This document shows positions 35,004-44,600 of a stretch of 64,000 bases of DNA, piece by piece. Location: positions 186,001-250,000 of the forward strand of contig NZ_FOSN01000001.1 of assembly GCF_900114285.1 (NCBI RefSeq). The letters are read 5' to 3'. Under the pieces are notes generated by a model. It saw only the letters and a list, made by a program, of their open reading frames with translations, searched no databases and had not been told where the DNA came from. The position numbers and the translations under genes are program-made. This DNA comes from Methylocapsa palsarum (lineage in GTDB: Bacteria; Pseudomonadota; Alphaproteobacteria; Rhizobiales; Beijerinckiaceae). Numbering within the stretch: position 1 is the stretch's first letter; each line of letters starts with the position of its first letter.

Positions 35004-37349
35004 TCAGAAACGATAGGTGAAGTCGTTCGAGTTCACGACGACATGGACGAGGTCTACAAACACGGCGGCGCGGATCGGATCGAGGGAGTGCGTGTCCTTC
35101 AGGCCAACCGGGATCGCGACGGACAATTTTCCGTCCGTGGCTTTTTCCGTGATCGTCTTTTCATGATCGACGAGGAACGATTTGAGAATCGCCTTTTCGG
35201 ACTCGTCGGGATTGCGCGCAAAGAGGATCTGATAGAGCCGGTCGATCTGACTCGACTCGTCATTGCCCGCCTCGCTGATCACACGCCCGGCCAGAGCCTG
35301 AGACCAGGAAAACACAATGTCGCTGTTGAACAGCGTCAGCGCTTGCAGCGGCGTTGTGGTCACGTCGCGCTTGCTGTGAACCTGCTGGGCGGACGCCATA
35401 TCGAACGATGCTAGAAGCGGATAGGGGACGCTGCGGCGCGTGAAGATGTAAAGGCTGCGCCGGTTGTGGTCGGCTGGATCCTTGGAGACCTCCCACAAGG
35501 GCCCGGCGTTGAGGTTCGAGGGCACCGGGGGAAACACGCTCGGGCCGCCGATCTTGTCGTTCAGTTTTCCGGAGGCGACCAGCAAAGCGTCGCGAATCTC
35601 CTCGGCGTCGAGCCGCTTGCGCGGAAACACGGCGAGGAGCTTGTTCTCGGGATCGGCCGCCTGCACGTCGTCGCGATGCGAGGACGACTGGCGGTAGACG
35701 CTCGAGAGCAGAATGTCGCGATGAAGACTCTTCACGCTCCAGCCGTTCTTGATGAAATTGCTGGCGAGATAGTCCAGAAGCTCCGGATTTGTCGGCTTAT
35801 CGCCGGCCTTGCCGAAATCGCTGACCGTACTGACGATCCCCTTGCCGAAATATTCGTTCCAGACCCGATTGACGTAGACCCGCGCCGTTAGCGGATTTTC
35901 GGGACTGACGAGCCAGTTGGCGAGGGCGGTCCGCCTGCCGGACGAGACGGTGGTGGGCGTGATGATGGGTTTGGCGTCAGTCAGCGCGGCGGGAAACGCC
36001 GGCTGAACTTCGTCGAGCGGCTTTTCATGATTGCCGCCCGCCAAAATGAAGCTCGGCGGCGCGTCGGGATGACCAAGCTCCGTTGCGGCGGTGAAGGTGT
36101 TCGATCCGCTCGCGGGCTTCAGCTTGTCGAGCTTTTTCAGACCGTCCTTGATTTTCTTGTATTGCTCCCAGCGTTCGACGTTCTCGGCGCTGTAGTCGGG
36201 AAAGTCCTTATCTTCGCCGGTGACCCGGAGGTAGACTTCGAGATCGGCGTCCGTGGAGACGTTTTCAAGCCGGTGGTTGATCCATCTGTCTTTCGGGGTC
36301 CACTCGCTTTCCGGTTTGAAGATGGCTTCCCGGCTGTCAGTGAGATAGCGCTCCTTGTGGTGTTTGAGCGCCGCCTCCTTGATCGGGGCGATCAGCGCGG
36401 CCTGCTTGTCGCGCAGATCTTTGGAAGCCTCCTCCCATTTGGCCCATTGCCTGTCGTATTCACGCTCGACCTGCCCCTTGGCGGCCGGATTTTTGAAATT
36501 CTCGCTCGTGTTCGCGAAAAACGCCTGAAGCGAATAATAGTCCTTCTGAGTGAATTTATCCGTCTTGTGATCGTGGCATCTCGCGCATCCGACCGTCGTG
36601 CCGAGGATCGCCTGGCCGACCGTGTCGGTGATGTCGGTTGTGATCTGAAACTTTCTCTGAACAAGATCGCGGGAATTGTAGTTGTCGGGATATCCGACCA
36701 GGAAGCCCGTGGCGACCAAGACGTCCTGATTGCCCGGAACCAGTTCGTCGCCGGCGATCTGCTCCTGGACGAAACGGGAATACGGCTTGTCCTCGTTGAA
36801 CGCGTTGATCACATAATCGCGGTAACGCCACATGTTGGCGCGCGTCTGGTCGGTCTGGAAACCGGCGCTGTCGGCGTAGCGGGCGAGATCCAGCCACCTG
36901 CGCGCCTGCCGCTCTCCGTAATGCGGCGACGCGAGTAGCCGGTCGACCAGCTTTTCATAGGCGTCGGGCGACGTATCCGCGACGAACGCCGAGACTTCCT
37001 CCGGCGTCGGAATCAGGCCCCATGCGTCGAGGGTCGCGCGCCGGATAAAGGCGCCGCGGTCTGCATCCGGGGACGGCTTCAGTCCTTTGGCTTCAATTCT
37101 GGCGAGAACAAAGGCGTCGATCGGCGTGCGCACCCATTCCTTTTGGCTGACTTGCGGAGGAGCCGAAGCCGACAAAGGCAGCCATCCATAAGGGAGCCGG
37201 GAGGGAGCGGGCGCCGGCTTCGCCGCGGGGGCGGCGTCAGCCGGTTTGGCCGCGTTGTCAGCCGGCTTCTCGTCGGCGGCGCCTGCTACGCCGGACGCGG
37301 CGAACACCACAAGTGCGGCCAGACGCGTCCTTTTAAAAGTTTTCTTCAT
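35004..37349 (-). CDS. DUF1549-DUF1553 protein with one heme-c motif
   Basis: The 781-residue product has a Sec signal, an Ala/Pro linker to about residue 55, a DUF1549 domain (about 75-290) with PIDAFVLARIE, ASPHYGERQARRWLDLARYADS and the heme-binding GCARCHDHK, and a C-terminal DUF1553 domain (about 490-760) with RTALANWLVSPENPLTARVYVNRVW and RKRLDAEEIRDALL. In Planctomycetes such proteins often carry an extra N-terminal cytochrome domain; it is absent here. No enzymatic function is proven for the family. A copy of the 15-bp element lies 170 bp upstream. It is likely cotranscribed with DUF1501. Confidence 0.88.
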   Translation of the reverse strand: MKKTFKRTRLAALVVFAASGVAGAADEKPADNAAKPADAAPAAKPAPAPSRLPYGWLPLSASAPPQVSQKEWVRTPIDAFVLARIEAKGLKPSPDADRGAFIRRATLDAWGLIPTPEEVSAFVADTSPDAYEKLVDRLLASPHYGERQARRWLDLARYADSAGFQTDQTRANMWRYRDYVINAFNEDKPYSRFVQEQIAGDELVPGNQDVLVATGFLVGYPDNYNSRDLVQRKFQITTDITDTVGQAILGTTVGCARCHDHKTDKFTQKDYYSLQAFFANTSENFKNPAAKGQVEREYDRQWAKWEEASKDLRDKQAALIAPIKEAALKHHKERYLTDSREAIFKPESEWTPKDRWINHRLENVSTDADLEVYLRVTGEDKDFPDYSAENVERWEQYKKIKDGLKKLDKLKPASGSNTFTAATELGHPDAPPSFILAGGNHEKPLDEVQPAFPAALTDAKPIITPTTVSSGRRTALANWLVSPENPLTARVYVNRVWNEYFGKGIVSTVSDFGKAGDKPTNPELLDYLASNFIKNGWSVKSLHRDILLSSVYRQSSSHRDDVQAADPENKLLAVFPRKRLDAEEIRDALLVASGKLNDKIGGPSVFPPVPSNLNAGPLWEVSKDPADHNRRSLYIFTRRSVPYPLLASFDMASAQQVHSKRDVTTTPLQALTLFNSDIVFSWSQALAGRVISEAGNDESSQIDRLYQILFARNPDESEKAILKSFLVDHEKTITEKATDGKLSVAIPVGLKDTHSLDPIRAAVFVDLVHVVVNSNDFTYRF

Positions 37350-37520
37350 TGCCTAACCTCAAAGGTGATTTTTGAACTGACTTGAGTCCTGGCCGCCGCG
37401 ATGGGTGAGTTCGAGCCTTTCGAACCTTTCCAAGTCTCGAGCTTTGGAAGCCGAGTCAGCGTCCTTGCGATTGACGCAGCGTCCGCGCGGCTTGAGAGCC
37501 GGCGTCTCCTGACTCTTATA

Positions 37521-37537
37521 TCTATAATCCTACTAGA
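37521..37537 (-). promoter_or_regulatory. Shared 15-bp element, site 3
   Basis: TCTATAATCCTACTAGA reads TAGTAGGATTATAGA on the minus strand (core), 12 of 15 identical to site 1 at tonB and 13 of 15 to site 2. TTGACT lies 20 bp upstream on the minus strand, so spacing to a -10 at TATAGA is loose. It faces the DUF1553 gene. Confidence 0.5.
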
Positions 37538-37552
37538 AAGATATAAAGTCAA

Positions 37553-37581
37553 TTGACGGCATGCAGGAATTGACGTAAAAA
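37553..37581 (+). promoter_or_regulatory. Likely promoter of the exported-enzyme operon
   Basis: TTGACG (37553-37558) and TAAAAA (37576-37581) are 17 bp apart, upstream of the hydrolase gene with a leader of about 145 nt. The shared element lies 16 bp upstream of the -35. Confidence 0.5.
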
Positions 37582-37733
37582 GCAGCCCACTTCAGGCGCC
37601 GATCAAACCCGCGCCGTCGCCGCATCCCTCCGCGGCGGACGGCGCGCCGCGAGGTTGCGTCGGCCGATTTTCGGGGCCCTTGCTCGGTCCGCGCCCGGCG
37701 TCTGAAGTGTCCTTTCTGAAGGAGTGAAATCTC

Positions 37734-38624
37734 TTGATCCGCAAATCCGCCGGCGCCTACAGCCCTGAAGTCTTGAAGCTTTTCGACCTCTACGTTCACG
37801 GGGATCTGAGCCGGAGGGGCTTTCTGGACGGGGCCGCGAAATTCGCCGTCGGCGGCGCGACCGCCCTTGGACTGTTGGAGTCGCTCTCACCCCGCTTCGC
37901 CGAGGCGCAACAGGTTCCTTCAAATGATCCGCGCATCAAGGCGCGCTATGTCGAAACCGCCTCGCCGGATGGTTACGGAACGCTGCGCGGCTATCTCGTT
38001 GAGCCAGCTCGCGCCGAAGGAAAGCTTCCGACGGTGCTGGTTGTGCATGAAAATCGCGGCCTCAATCCTCATATCGAGGACATCACGCGACGGCTGGCGC
38101 TCGACAATTTCATCGCATTCGCTCCAGACGCGCTTTTCACCTTGGGCGGATACCCCGGCGATGAAGACAAGGCGCGCGAGCTTTTCCAGAAACTGGATCA
38201 GACGAAAACGCACAATGACTTCATCGCCGCCGCTTTGTTCTTGAAGAACCTTCCAGAAGGCAACGGCAAAGTCGGCGCGGTTGGATTCTGTTATGGCGGC
38301 GGAATCGCGAATTTTCTCGCCACGCGTGTTCCCGATCTCGCCGCCGCGGTTCCATTCTATGGCGCGCAGCCAACCGCCGAGGAAACCGCTCACATCAAGG
38401 CTCCCTTGTTGATTCACTACGCCGGCGCCGATGACCGCATCAACGCGGGCTGGCCGGCCTTCGAGGCCGCCCTGAAGGCGAATGGAGTCAATTATCAAGC
38501 CTATGTTTATCCCGGCGTTCAGCATGGTTTCAACAATGACACCACGCCGCGCTATGATTCCGCCGCGGCGAAACTCGCCTGGCAGCGCACCGTCGAATTC
38601 CTGAATGCGCATCTGTCTGGCTGA
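37734..38624 (+). CDS. Dienelactone hydrolase-family protein, Tat-exported
   Basis: The 296-residue alpha/beta hydrolase has the triad typical of dienelactone hydrolases: Cys in GFCYGGG, Asp in GADDRIN and His in QHGFNN, plus VLVVHENRGLNPHIEDITRRL. The N-terminus carries LSRRGFLDG followed by a hydrophobic stretch, a twin-arginine signal, so it acts in the periplasm. The start is TTG at 37734 with AAGGAG 9 nt upstream. Exported members of this family are annotated as carboxymethylenebutenolidases, but their natural substrates are mostly unknown. It heads a run of four exported proteins. Confidence 0.88.
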   Translation: MIRKSAGAYSPEVLKLFDLYVHGDLSRRGFLDGAAKFAVGGATALGLLESLSPRFAEAQQVPSNDPRIKARYVETASPDGYGTLRGYLVEPARAEGKLPTVLVVHENRGLNPHIEDITRRLALDNFIAFAPDALFTLGGYPGDEDKARELFQKLDQTKTHNDFIAAALFLKNLPEGNGKVGAVGFCYGGGIANFLATRVPDLAAAVPFYGAQPTAEETAHIKAPLLIHYAGADDRINAGWPAFEAALKANGVNYQAYVYPGVQHGFNNDTTPRYDSAAAKLAWQRTVEFLNAHLSG

Positions 38625-38712
38625 AAATCCGCGCGGCGCCCGAGGTGGGCGCGACGGCGTCCGTATCCTTCCAAAACGATCCGACGAACGATCTGGAAAA
38701 GGCAATCAACCC

Positions 38713-39177
38713 ATGTATGGAAAACATCTATTCATCGCTGCTGCTGCGGCGGCGGCGATCTCGGCTTCGTTCGCATGGGCGGCGGAACAGGCGGCGCCTG
38801 CGCCCGCCGCCGAGTACAAGTACAAGTCTCCGCAACTCAAGCGGGCGGAACTCGACGCTCTGCTGGCCAAGCCGGAAAGTCTCCTCGTGATCGACGTGCG
38901 CCGGCCCGACGAACTGACCGCGATCGGCGGACTGCCTGTCTATCTCAGCATTCAGGCCAAAGATCTCGAAAGCAATCTCGCCTACATCCCCCGGGAGCGC
39001 GTCATCGTGACCGTATCGAACCACGCCGGGCGCGCGGGCGCCGCGGCGGATCTCCTCGTCAGCCGCGGCTTCAATGTGGCGGGCGCCGTCGGGGCGCAAA
39101 ATTACGAGGCTGAAGGCGGGGCGCTCACCAAAGTCGCGCCGCCCGCTCCGGCCCCAAAATCCGCTGACGCCAAATAG
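38713..39177 (+). CDS. Exported rhodanese-like protein lacking the catalytic cysteine
   Basis: The 154-residue product has a signal peptide (ASFAWA-AEQ), a linker and one rhodanese domain with LLVIDVRRPDELTAIGGLPVYL. At the active-site loop, where active enzymes have C-x-x-G-x-R, it reads VSNHAGRAG, so the persulfide cysteine is replaced, probably by Ser. It cannot be a sulfurtransferase of the usual kind and may be a binding module. The C-terminal APPAPAPKSADAK is disordered. GGAAAAGG lies upstream of the ATG. Confidence 0.8.
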   Translation: MYGKHLFIAAAAAAAISASFAWAAEQAAPAPAAEYKYKSPQLKRAELDALLAKPESLLVIDVRRPDELTAIGGLPVYLSIQAKDLESNLAYIPRERVIVTVSNHAGRAGAAADLLVSRGFNVAGAVGAQNYEAEGGALTKVAPPAPAPKSADAK

Positions 39178-39241
39178 GCTTTGACCTGCGCGGCCTCGAA
39201 CCCGCGCGAGTCTTTAAAATTGTTGGAGAGGAAACGCATTT

Positions 39242-39802
39242 ATGCAGATGAAGCGCATGGCGGTCTCTATGACTTTGCTCGGCGGCCTCGCCGCCACGCC
39301 GGCCTTGGCGGCTCTGAAGCCGGGCGACCCCGCGCCGGATTTCACGTCTGAAGCGTCGGTCGGCGGAAAAGACTTCAGCTTTTCGTTGGCGGACGCGTTG
39401 AAGCGCGGCCCCGTGGTGCTTTACTTCTATCCGAAGTCTTTCACCAAAGGCTGCACCATAGAGGCGCACGAGTTCGCCGAAGCGGCCGACAGTTTCGCTG
39501 CGGCGGGCGCGACCCTTATCGGCATGTCGAAAGACACGATCGAAACCCAGCGCAAGTTTTCCTCCGAGGAATGCCGGGATAAATTCCCTGTCGCCGCTGA
39601 TCCTGCGCTCTCGGTCATCCGATCCTATGACGCCGTCCGCATCGCCCCGACAGCTTCGGGAGAAATTGTCTCGGACAGGATTTCCTATGTGATCGGGCCG
39701 GACGGCAAGGTGCTCTACTCCTATGTCGATCCCGCGCCCGACAAGCATATCGAAAATACGCTCGCGGTCGTGAAACAGTGGCGCGAGCAGCACAAGAACT
39801 AG
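39242..39802 (+). CDS. Exported peroxiredoxin, Bcp/PrxQ type
   Basis: The 186-residue thioredoxin-fold protein has a signal peptide (PALA-AL), LKPGDPAPDFTSEASVGG, and the peroxidatic cysteine in KGCTIEAHEF, where TPGCT is more usual. A second cysteine in SEECRDKFPV could be the resolving residue. It reduces hydroperoxides in the periplasm, but the electron donor is not evident. GAGAGGAAA supports the ATG at 39242; an in-frame ATG at 39248 is possible. Confidence 0.86.
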   Translation: MQMKRMAVSMTLLGGLAATPALAALKPGDPAPDFTSEASVGGKDFSFSLADALKRGPVVLYFYPKSFTKGCTIEAHEFAEAADSFAAAGATLIGMSKDTIETQRKFSSEECRDKFPVAADPALSVIRSYDAVRIAPTASGEIVSDRISYVIGPDGKVLYSYVDPAPDKHIENTLAVVKQWREQHKN

Positions 39803-39837
39803 ACTTCCCAATCTTCCCGCAAACGAGAATGAGACTC

Positions 39838-40329
39838 ATGTCGTCACGCCATTTGAAATTCGTCGCCGCCAGCCTCGCCTGCGCTCTCGCCACGTCGGCG
39901 AACGCGCAGCTCCTCACCGAGAAAAGCCTCTCCGCCGCGACGGCCCTCGCCATCGCCCAGACGGCCTATGACGTCTGCGTGCAGCAGGGCTACCATGTGT
40001 CGGTCAATGTGGTCGGCCGGGAAGGGCAGGTGCTGGTGTCGATCCGGGGCGACGGATCGTCGCCGCATACGCTGGAGAATAGCCTTCGCAAGGCCTATAC
40101 GGCGCGGACCTTCCGCGTTTCGTCGGGCGAATTCGCGCAACGCGTCAAGGACAATCCGACTCTCGGCGTGGTGCATCTTCCCGGCGTCATCGCCTTGCAG
40201 GGCGCCTTGCCGATCAAGATTGGCGAAGACGTCATCGGCGCGGTCGGCGTTTCCGGCGCTCCCGGCGGCGACAAGGACGAGGCCTGCTCCAAGGCGGGAA
40301 TCGACAAGGTGTCGGCGCAGCTGATTTGA
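39838..40329 (+). CDS. Exported GlcG/HbpS-family protein
   Basis: The 163-residue product has a signal peptide (SANA-QL) and the GlcG/HbpS domain (LTEKSLSAATALAIAQTAYDVC, VSVNVVGREGQVL, SLRKAYTARTF, PGVIALQGALPI, GAVGVSGAPGGDKDEACSKAGID). HbpS of Streptomyces binds heme and senses redox stress; many exported members have no known ligand. With nearby cytochromes and TonB parts a heme or small-ligand role is plausible. Two in-frame ATGs (39829, 39838) compete; the second gives the more compact signal. Last gene of the exported-enzyme run. Confidence 0.85.
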   Translation: MSSRHLKFVAASLACALATSANAQLLTEKSLSAATALAIAQTAYDVCVQQGYHVSVNVVGREGQVLVSIRGDGSSPHTLENSLRKAYTARTFRVSSGEFAQRVKDNPTLGVVHLPGVIALQGALPIKIGEDVIGAVGVSGAPGGDKDEACSKAGIDKVSAQLI

Positions 40330-40414
40330 CGCAACAGCCGCCGCGCAGGGCGCAGGGACCGTCCGTCCTTGCATAAATCACTTCGTAGTCCGAGCGGGGG
40401 TGCGTCGGTCATTC

Positions 40415-40440
40415 CGAATGCTCAGTCGGAGACGCATTCG
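40415..40440. repeat. Inverted repeat abutting the efflux adaptor start
   Basis: CGAATGC and GCATTCG (7 bp each, 12-nt loop) end on the first base of the GTG at 40440. A hairpin here could affect initiation, or it may be an operator for the RND operon. Confidence 0.4.
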
Positions 40441-41609
40441 TGACCGCTTGCTGGATCGACAAGATGCGCAAAGACCAATTCGGCCTGCTGTTGATCCTGG
40501 CGGCGGCCACGGTCGCGGGGCTGCGGTACAGCGCGGTTTCCTCGCCCGCGGCAAGCCCGGCGCCGGCCGCCCCCATTCCGGTCGGCGTCAGCGCCGCGGC
40601 GCGCCGCGACGTTCCGGTTCATCTCCTTGGTCTTGGCAATGTGCAGGCCTACAATTCGGTGACGGTGCGGGCGCAGATCGACGGCCAGATCACGCAGGTG
40701 GCTTTCAAGGAAGGACAGGAGCTCAAGGCCGGCGACGTTCTGGTGAGCATCGATCCGCGCGCCTATCAGGCGAATCTCGATCAGGCTTTGGCCAAAAAAG
40801 CGCAGGATCAGGCTCAGCTTGACAATGCGCGCCGCGATCTCTAGCGCCATGCCGTGCTGGTCGAAAAAAATCTCGTCGCCCGTCAACAGTTCGATACGAC
40901 GACTTCGCAGGTGGCGCAGCTGGAGGCGGCGGTCAAGGGCGACGAAGCCCTGATCGGATATGCGGAGGTCAACCTTGGTTACGCCACGATCAGGTCGCCG
41001 CTCAATGGGCGCGCCGGAATGCGGCGCATCGACAGCGGCAATATCGTTCGCGCGAATGATGCGAACGGCATTGTCACGATCGCGCAGATCCGTCCGATCA
41101 GCCTCGTTTTCACCCTGCCCGAAGGCGCGCTGCAGGACATTGTGAAGGCGATGTCCGCGGGCCCCCTGGCTGTTGCTGCGGTGAGTCAGGACGGCGGCCA
41201 GGAATTCGACGTTGGGGAGCTCTCCCTGATCGACAACGTGATCGATCAGGCGACCGGGACGATTCGCCTCAAGGCGACGCTCCCCAATGAGTCGGAACGG
41301 CTCTGGCCCGGGCAATTCGTCACCGCGCGGCTGCGCCTTTCGACGCTGAAGGGCGCTTTGACGATCCCCTCCGCGGCGGTCCAGAACGGTCCGGAGGGCC
41401 GCTTCGCTTATCTTGTGAAAGACGGCTTGGCTGAAGTGCGCAAATTGAAGCTGGGACGGGTCGATTCCGAAACCGCCGTGGTCGAGGCGGGACTCGAGGC
41501 TGGGGATGTTGTCGTGACAAGCGGGCACTATCGGCTTCAGCCCGGGTCAAGGGTTTCGGTCGAATCGAGCGCCCCGACTCCGCCGGTCGTCGCGAGCCGG
41601 CGGGACTGA
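40440..41609 (+). pseudogene. RND efflux periplasmic adaptor (MdtA-like) with in-frame stop
   Basis: The frame encodes a membrane-fusion protein: N-terminal helix, barrel-sandwich half (VTVRAQIDGQITQVAFKEGQ), start of the coiled coil (QAQLDNARRDL), then TAG at 40842-40844. The same frame continues at once with RHAVLVEKNLVARQQFDTTTSQ and the remaining lipoyl, beta-barrel and proximal domains to 41609. A single base change from CAG or GAG would explain it. The rest shows no decay. Unless the stop is read through or restart occurs, no full adaptor is made. The start (GTG 40440) is uncertain; an ATG at 40464 is an alternative. Confidence 0.87.
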
Positions 41610-41613
41610 CGCT

Positions 41614-44600
41614 TTGAGCTTTTCGACTCCGTTCATTGAGAGGCCTGTCGCCACGACGCTGCTGATGGTCGCGGTCACGTTGCTTGGCCTCGTCAGCGTG
41701 CCGCAATTGCCGATCGCGCCGCTTCCACAGATCGATTTTCCGACGCTTCAGGTGACGGCGAACCTGCCGGGCGCGGATCCTGTCACCGTCGCCTCCTCGG
41801 TGACGAGCCCGCTCGAGCGGCAATTTTCGCAGATCTCGGGTCTGACCCAGCTGACCTCCACGAGCACGTTGGGATCATCGTCGATCGTCCTGCAGTTCGA
41901 CCTTGACCGATCGTTCGACGGCGCCGCCCAGGACGTTCAGGCGGCGATCAACGCCGCCGCCGGGACGCTTCCGAAAAACCTCCCCGCGCCGCCTGTCTAC
42001 CGGCGATCAAATCCCGCCGATTTCCCGATCCTGGTGTTGAGCGTCACGTCCGATACGCTGCCCCTCGAGGTTGTCGACGACTACGCCGACAACGTGATCG
42101 CGCAGCAGCTCAGCCGCATTCTTGGCGTCGGTCAGGTGATGATCCAGGGCGAGCGCAAGCCGGCGGTCCGGGTCCAGGTCGATCCGTTGAAGCTCGCAGC
42201 CACCGGCCTTAGTCTTGAGGATGTGCGCGGCTCGATCGTCAACGCCACGGCCGACGCGCCGAAGGGAAGCATCGAGACCGATCGCCGCAGCTTCGCCGTT
42301 TACGCCAACGACCAGCTCACCGACGCGGCCAAGTGGAATGACGTCATCATCGCCTATCGCAACGGCGCGCCGGTGCGAATCCGGGACATCGGAGCCGCGA
42401 TCGACAGCGTCGAGAACGTGAGAAGCATGGCGTGGGCGAACGGCCGTCAGGCGATCGTCCTTCCCATCTTCAAGCTGCCGGGCGCGAATGTCATCGACAC
42501 GGTCGCTCGGATCAAGGCGGCGCTGCCGCTCCTGCAGGCCTCGGGGCCTCCGGCGATGAAGCTCGCCGTCGTCGTCGACAGGACCATCACGATCCACGCC
42601 GCCGTGGCCGATATCGTGAAGACGCTGTTTATCACGATCGCTCTGGTCGTGTTGGTCATTTTCGTTTTTCTAGGCAATATCCGGGCGACGCTCATCCCGA
42701 GCGTCGCGGTGCCGCTCTCTCTGCTTGGCGCCTGCGCGTTGATGTATGTCTGCGGCTTCAGCCTCGACAATCTCTCGTTGATGGCGCTCACCATTTCGGT
42801 CGGCTTCGTCGTCGACGACGCCATCGTCATGCTGGAGAATATCTATCGCCATATCGAAGCCGGCATGAGCCCGAAACAGGCAGCGCTGAAAGGCGCCGCC
42901 GAGATCAGCTTCACGATCATTTCGATCAGCCTGTCCCTGGTTGCGATATTCATTCCCATTCTCATGATGTCCGGAATCGTCGGCCGGCTCCTGCGGGGAT
43001 TCTCGATCACCGTCGCCCTGACGATCTTTGTTTCGGCGGTCGTTTCGCTGACCCTGACGCCGATGATGTGCGCCCGTACGCTCGATCGCAAGAGTCTGAA
43101 AAGCTCCGGCGGCGTCTTGCGCGCTTTTGAAGCCGCCTTTAGCGCGCTGCATGCGGGATATGCGAAAGGCCTCGACTTCGTGCTGATGCGTCAGCGGACC
43201 GCCCTTCTCGTCTTTTTCGCCACGGTCGCCGTCACCGGCTCCCTCTACGTCGTCATTCCAAAAGGGTTTCTTCCACAGCAGGACACCGGCGTCATCTACG
43301 GGACGATCGAATCTGCGGAAGACGTCTCATTCTCCGAAATGACGAAGCGCGAACTGGCCGTCACCGATATCATTTCGAACGACCCGGACGTCACCGGTTG
43401 GACATCGTCCCTCGGCAGCATCGGCTCAAGCTCCGCAAACAACGGTTTTATCCGCATCGGGCTGAAGCCGCACGGCGAGCGCCGCGCGAGCGCGGACGAG
43501 ATCATGGCGCGGCTGCGCCAAAAAATAGCGGGGCTGCAGGGCGTCGCGTTGTTCATGCAATCGCCCCAGGAGCTGAATGTCGGCGGTCGGACGAGCCGGA
43601 CGCAATATCAATATACGATTGAGCACGCGGACATCGACGAGTTGAATCATTGGGCGCCGCTGATCTTGGGCAGACTGAAGTCGCTGCCGGAATTGCGCGA
43701 CGTGACGAGCGACCAGCAATCGCACGGCGCCGCGATCGACGTCGTGATCGATCGCGATCGGGCCTCTCGCTTCGGCATTCTCCCGCAGGTCATCGACGAT
43801 ACGCTTTATGACGCGTTCGGGCAGCGCCAGGTGACGCAATTTTTCACCCAGCTCAACAATTATCACGTGATCGAGGAAGTGCTGCCGGACCTGCAGGGCC
43901 GGCTCGATACGTTCGAAAAGATCTACATCACCTCGCCCTCGACTGGCCGGCAGGCGCCGCTCTCGACATTCGCGCATGTGTCGTCGGACCGGATCGGCTT
44001 TTTATCGGTCAATCACCAGGGCCAGTTCCCTGCGGTGACCATCTCCTTCAATCTGGCGCCCGGAGTCGCGCTCGGTCAGGCTGTGGATGCGATCAACGCC
44101 GCAGAAGCCGCAATCGGCGCGCCGGAGGCGCTCATTCGAGGTTTTCAAGGCTCGGCCCAGGCGTTTCAGAAGGCCGTCGCCTCACAGCCCTATCTGATTC
44201 TGGCCGCGCTTGTCGCCGCCTATATCATTCTTGGCGTTCTGTATGAGAGTTTCATCCATCCGCTCACGATTCTCTCGACCCTGCCTTCCGCCGGCGCCGG
44301 CGCCCTGATCTTCCTGATGGTGTTGGGCTACGACATGTCGCTCATCGCCTTGATCGGGATCCTCCTGCTGATCGGGATCGTCAAGAAGAACGGAATCATG
44401 ATGGTTGATTTCGCGATCGTCGCCCAGCGCGATCGAGGCCTCTCGCCACAGGAGGCGATCCGCGAAGCCTGTCTGCTTCGGTTCCGGCCGATCATGATGA
44501 CCACCCTGGCCGCGATCCTCGGCGCCGTTCCGCTGATGTTCGGTTCAGGAGCGGGGTCCGAACTTCGCCAGCCCCTCGGCGCCGCGATGGTCGGCGGTTT

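Larger units (their letters stand above)
37350..37733. other. Divergent control region between DUF1553 and hydrolase operons
   Basis: No gene is evident. The AT-rich centre (37511-37582) carries site 3 of the shared element and a plus-strand promoter. AATTGACG occurs twice 17 bp apart (37551-37558, 37568-37575). Regulation of both divergent operons from this point is likely. Confidence 0.5.

Noticed and set aside
38713-39177. Rhodanese as a sulfur acceptor for the encapsulated desulfurase
   Set aside because: It is exported, lacks the catalytic cysteine and lies 15 kb away, so a functional link is not supported.
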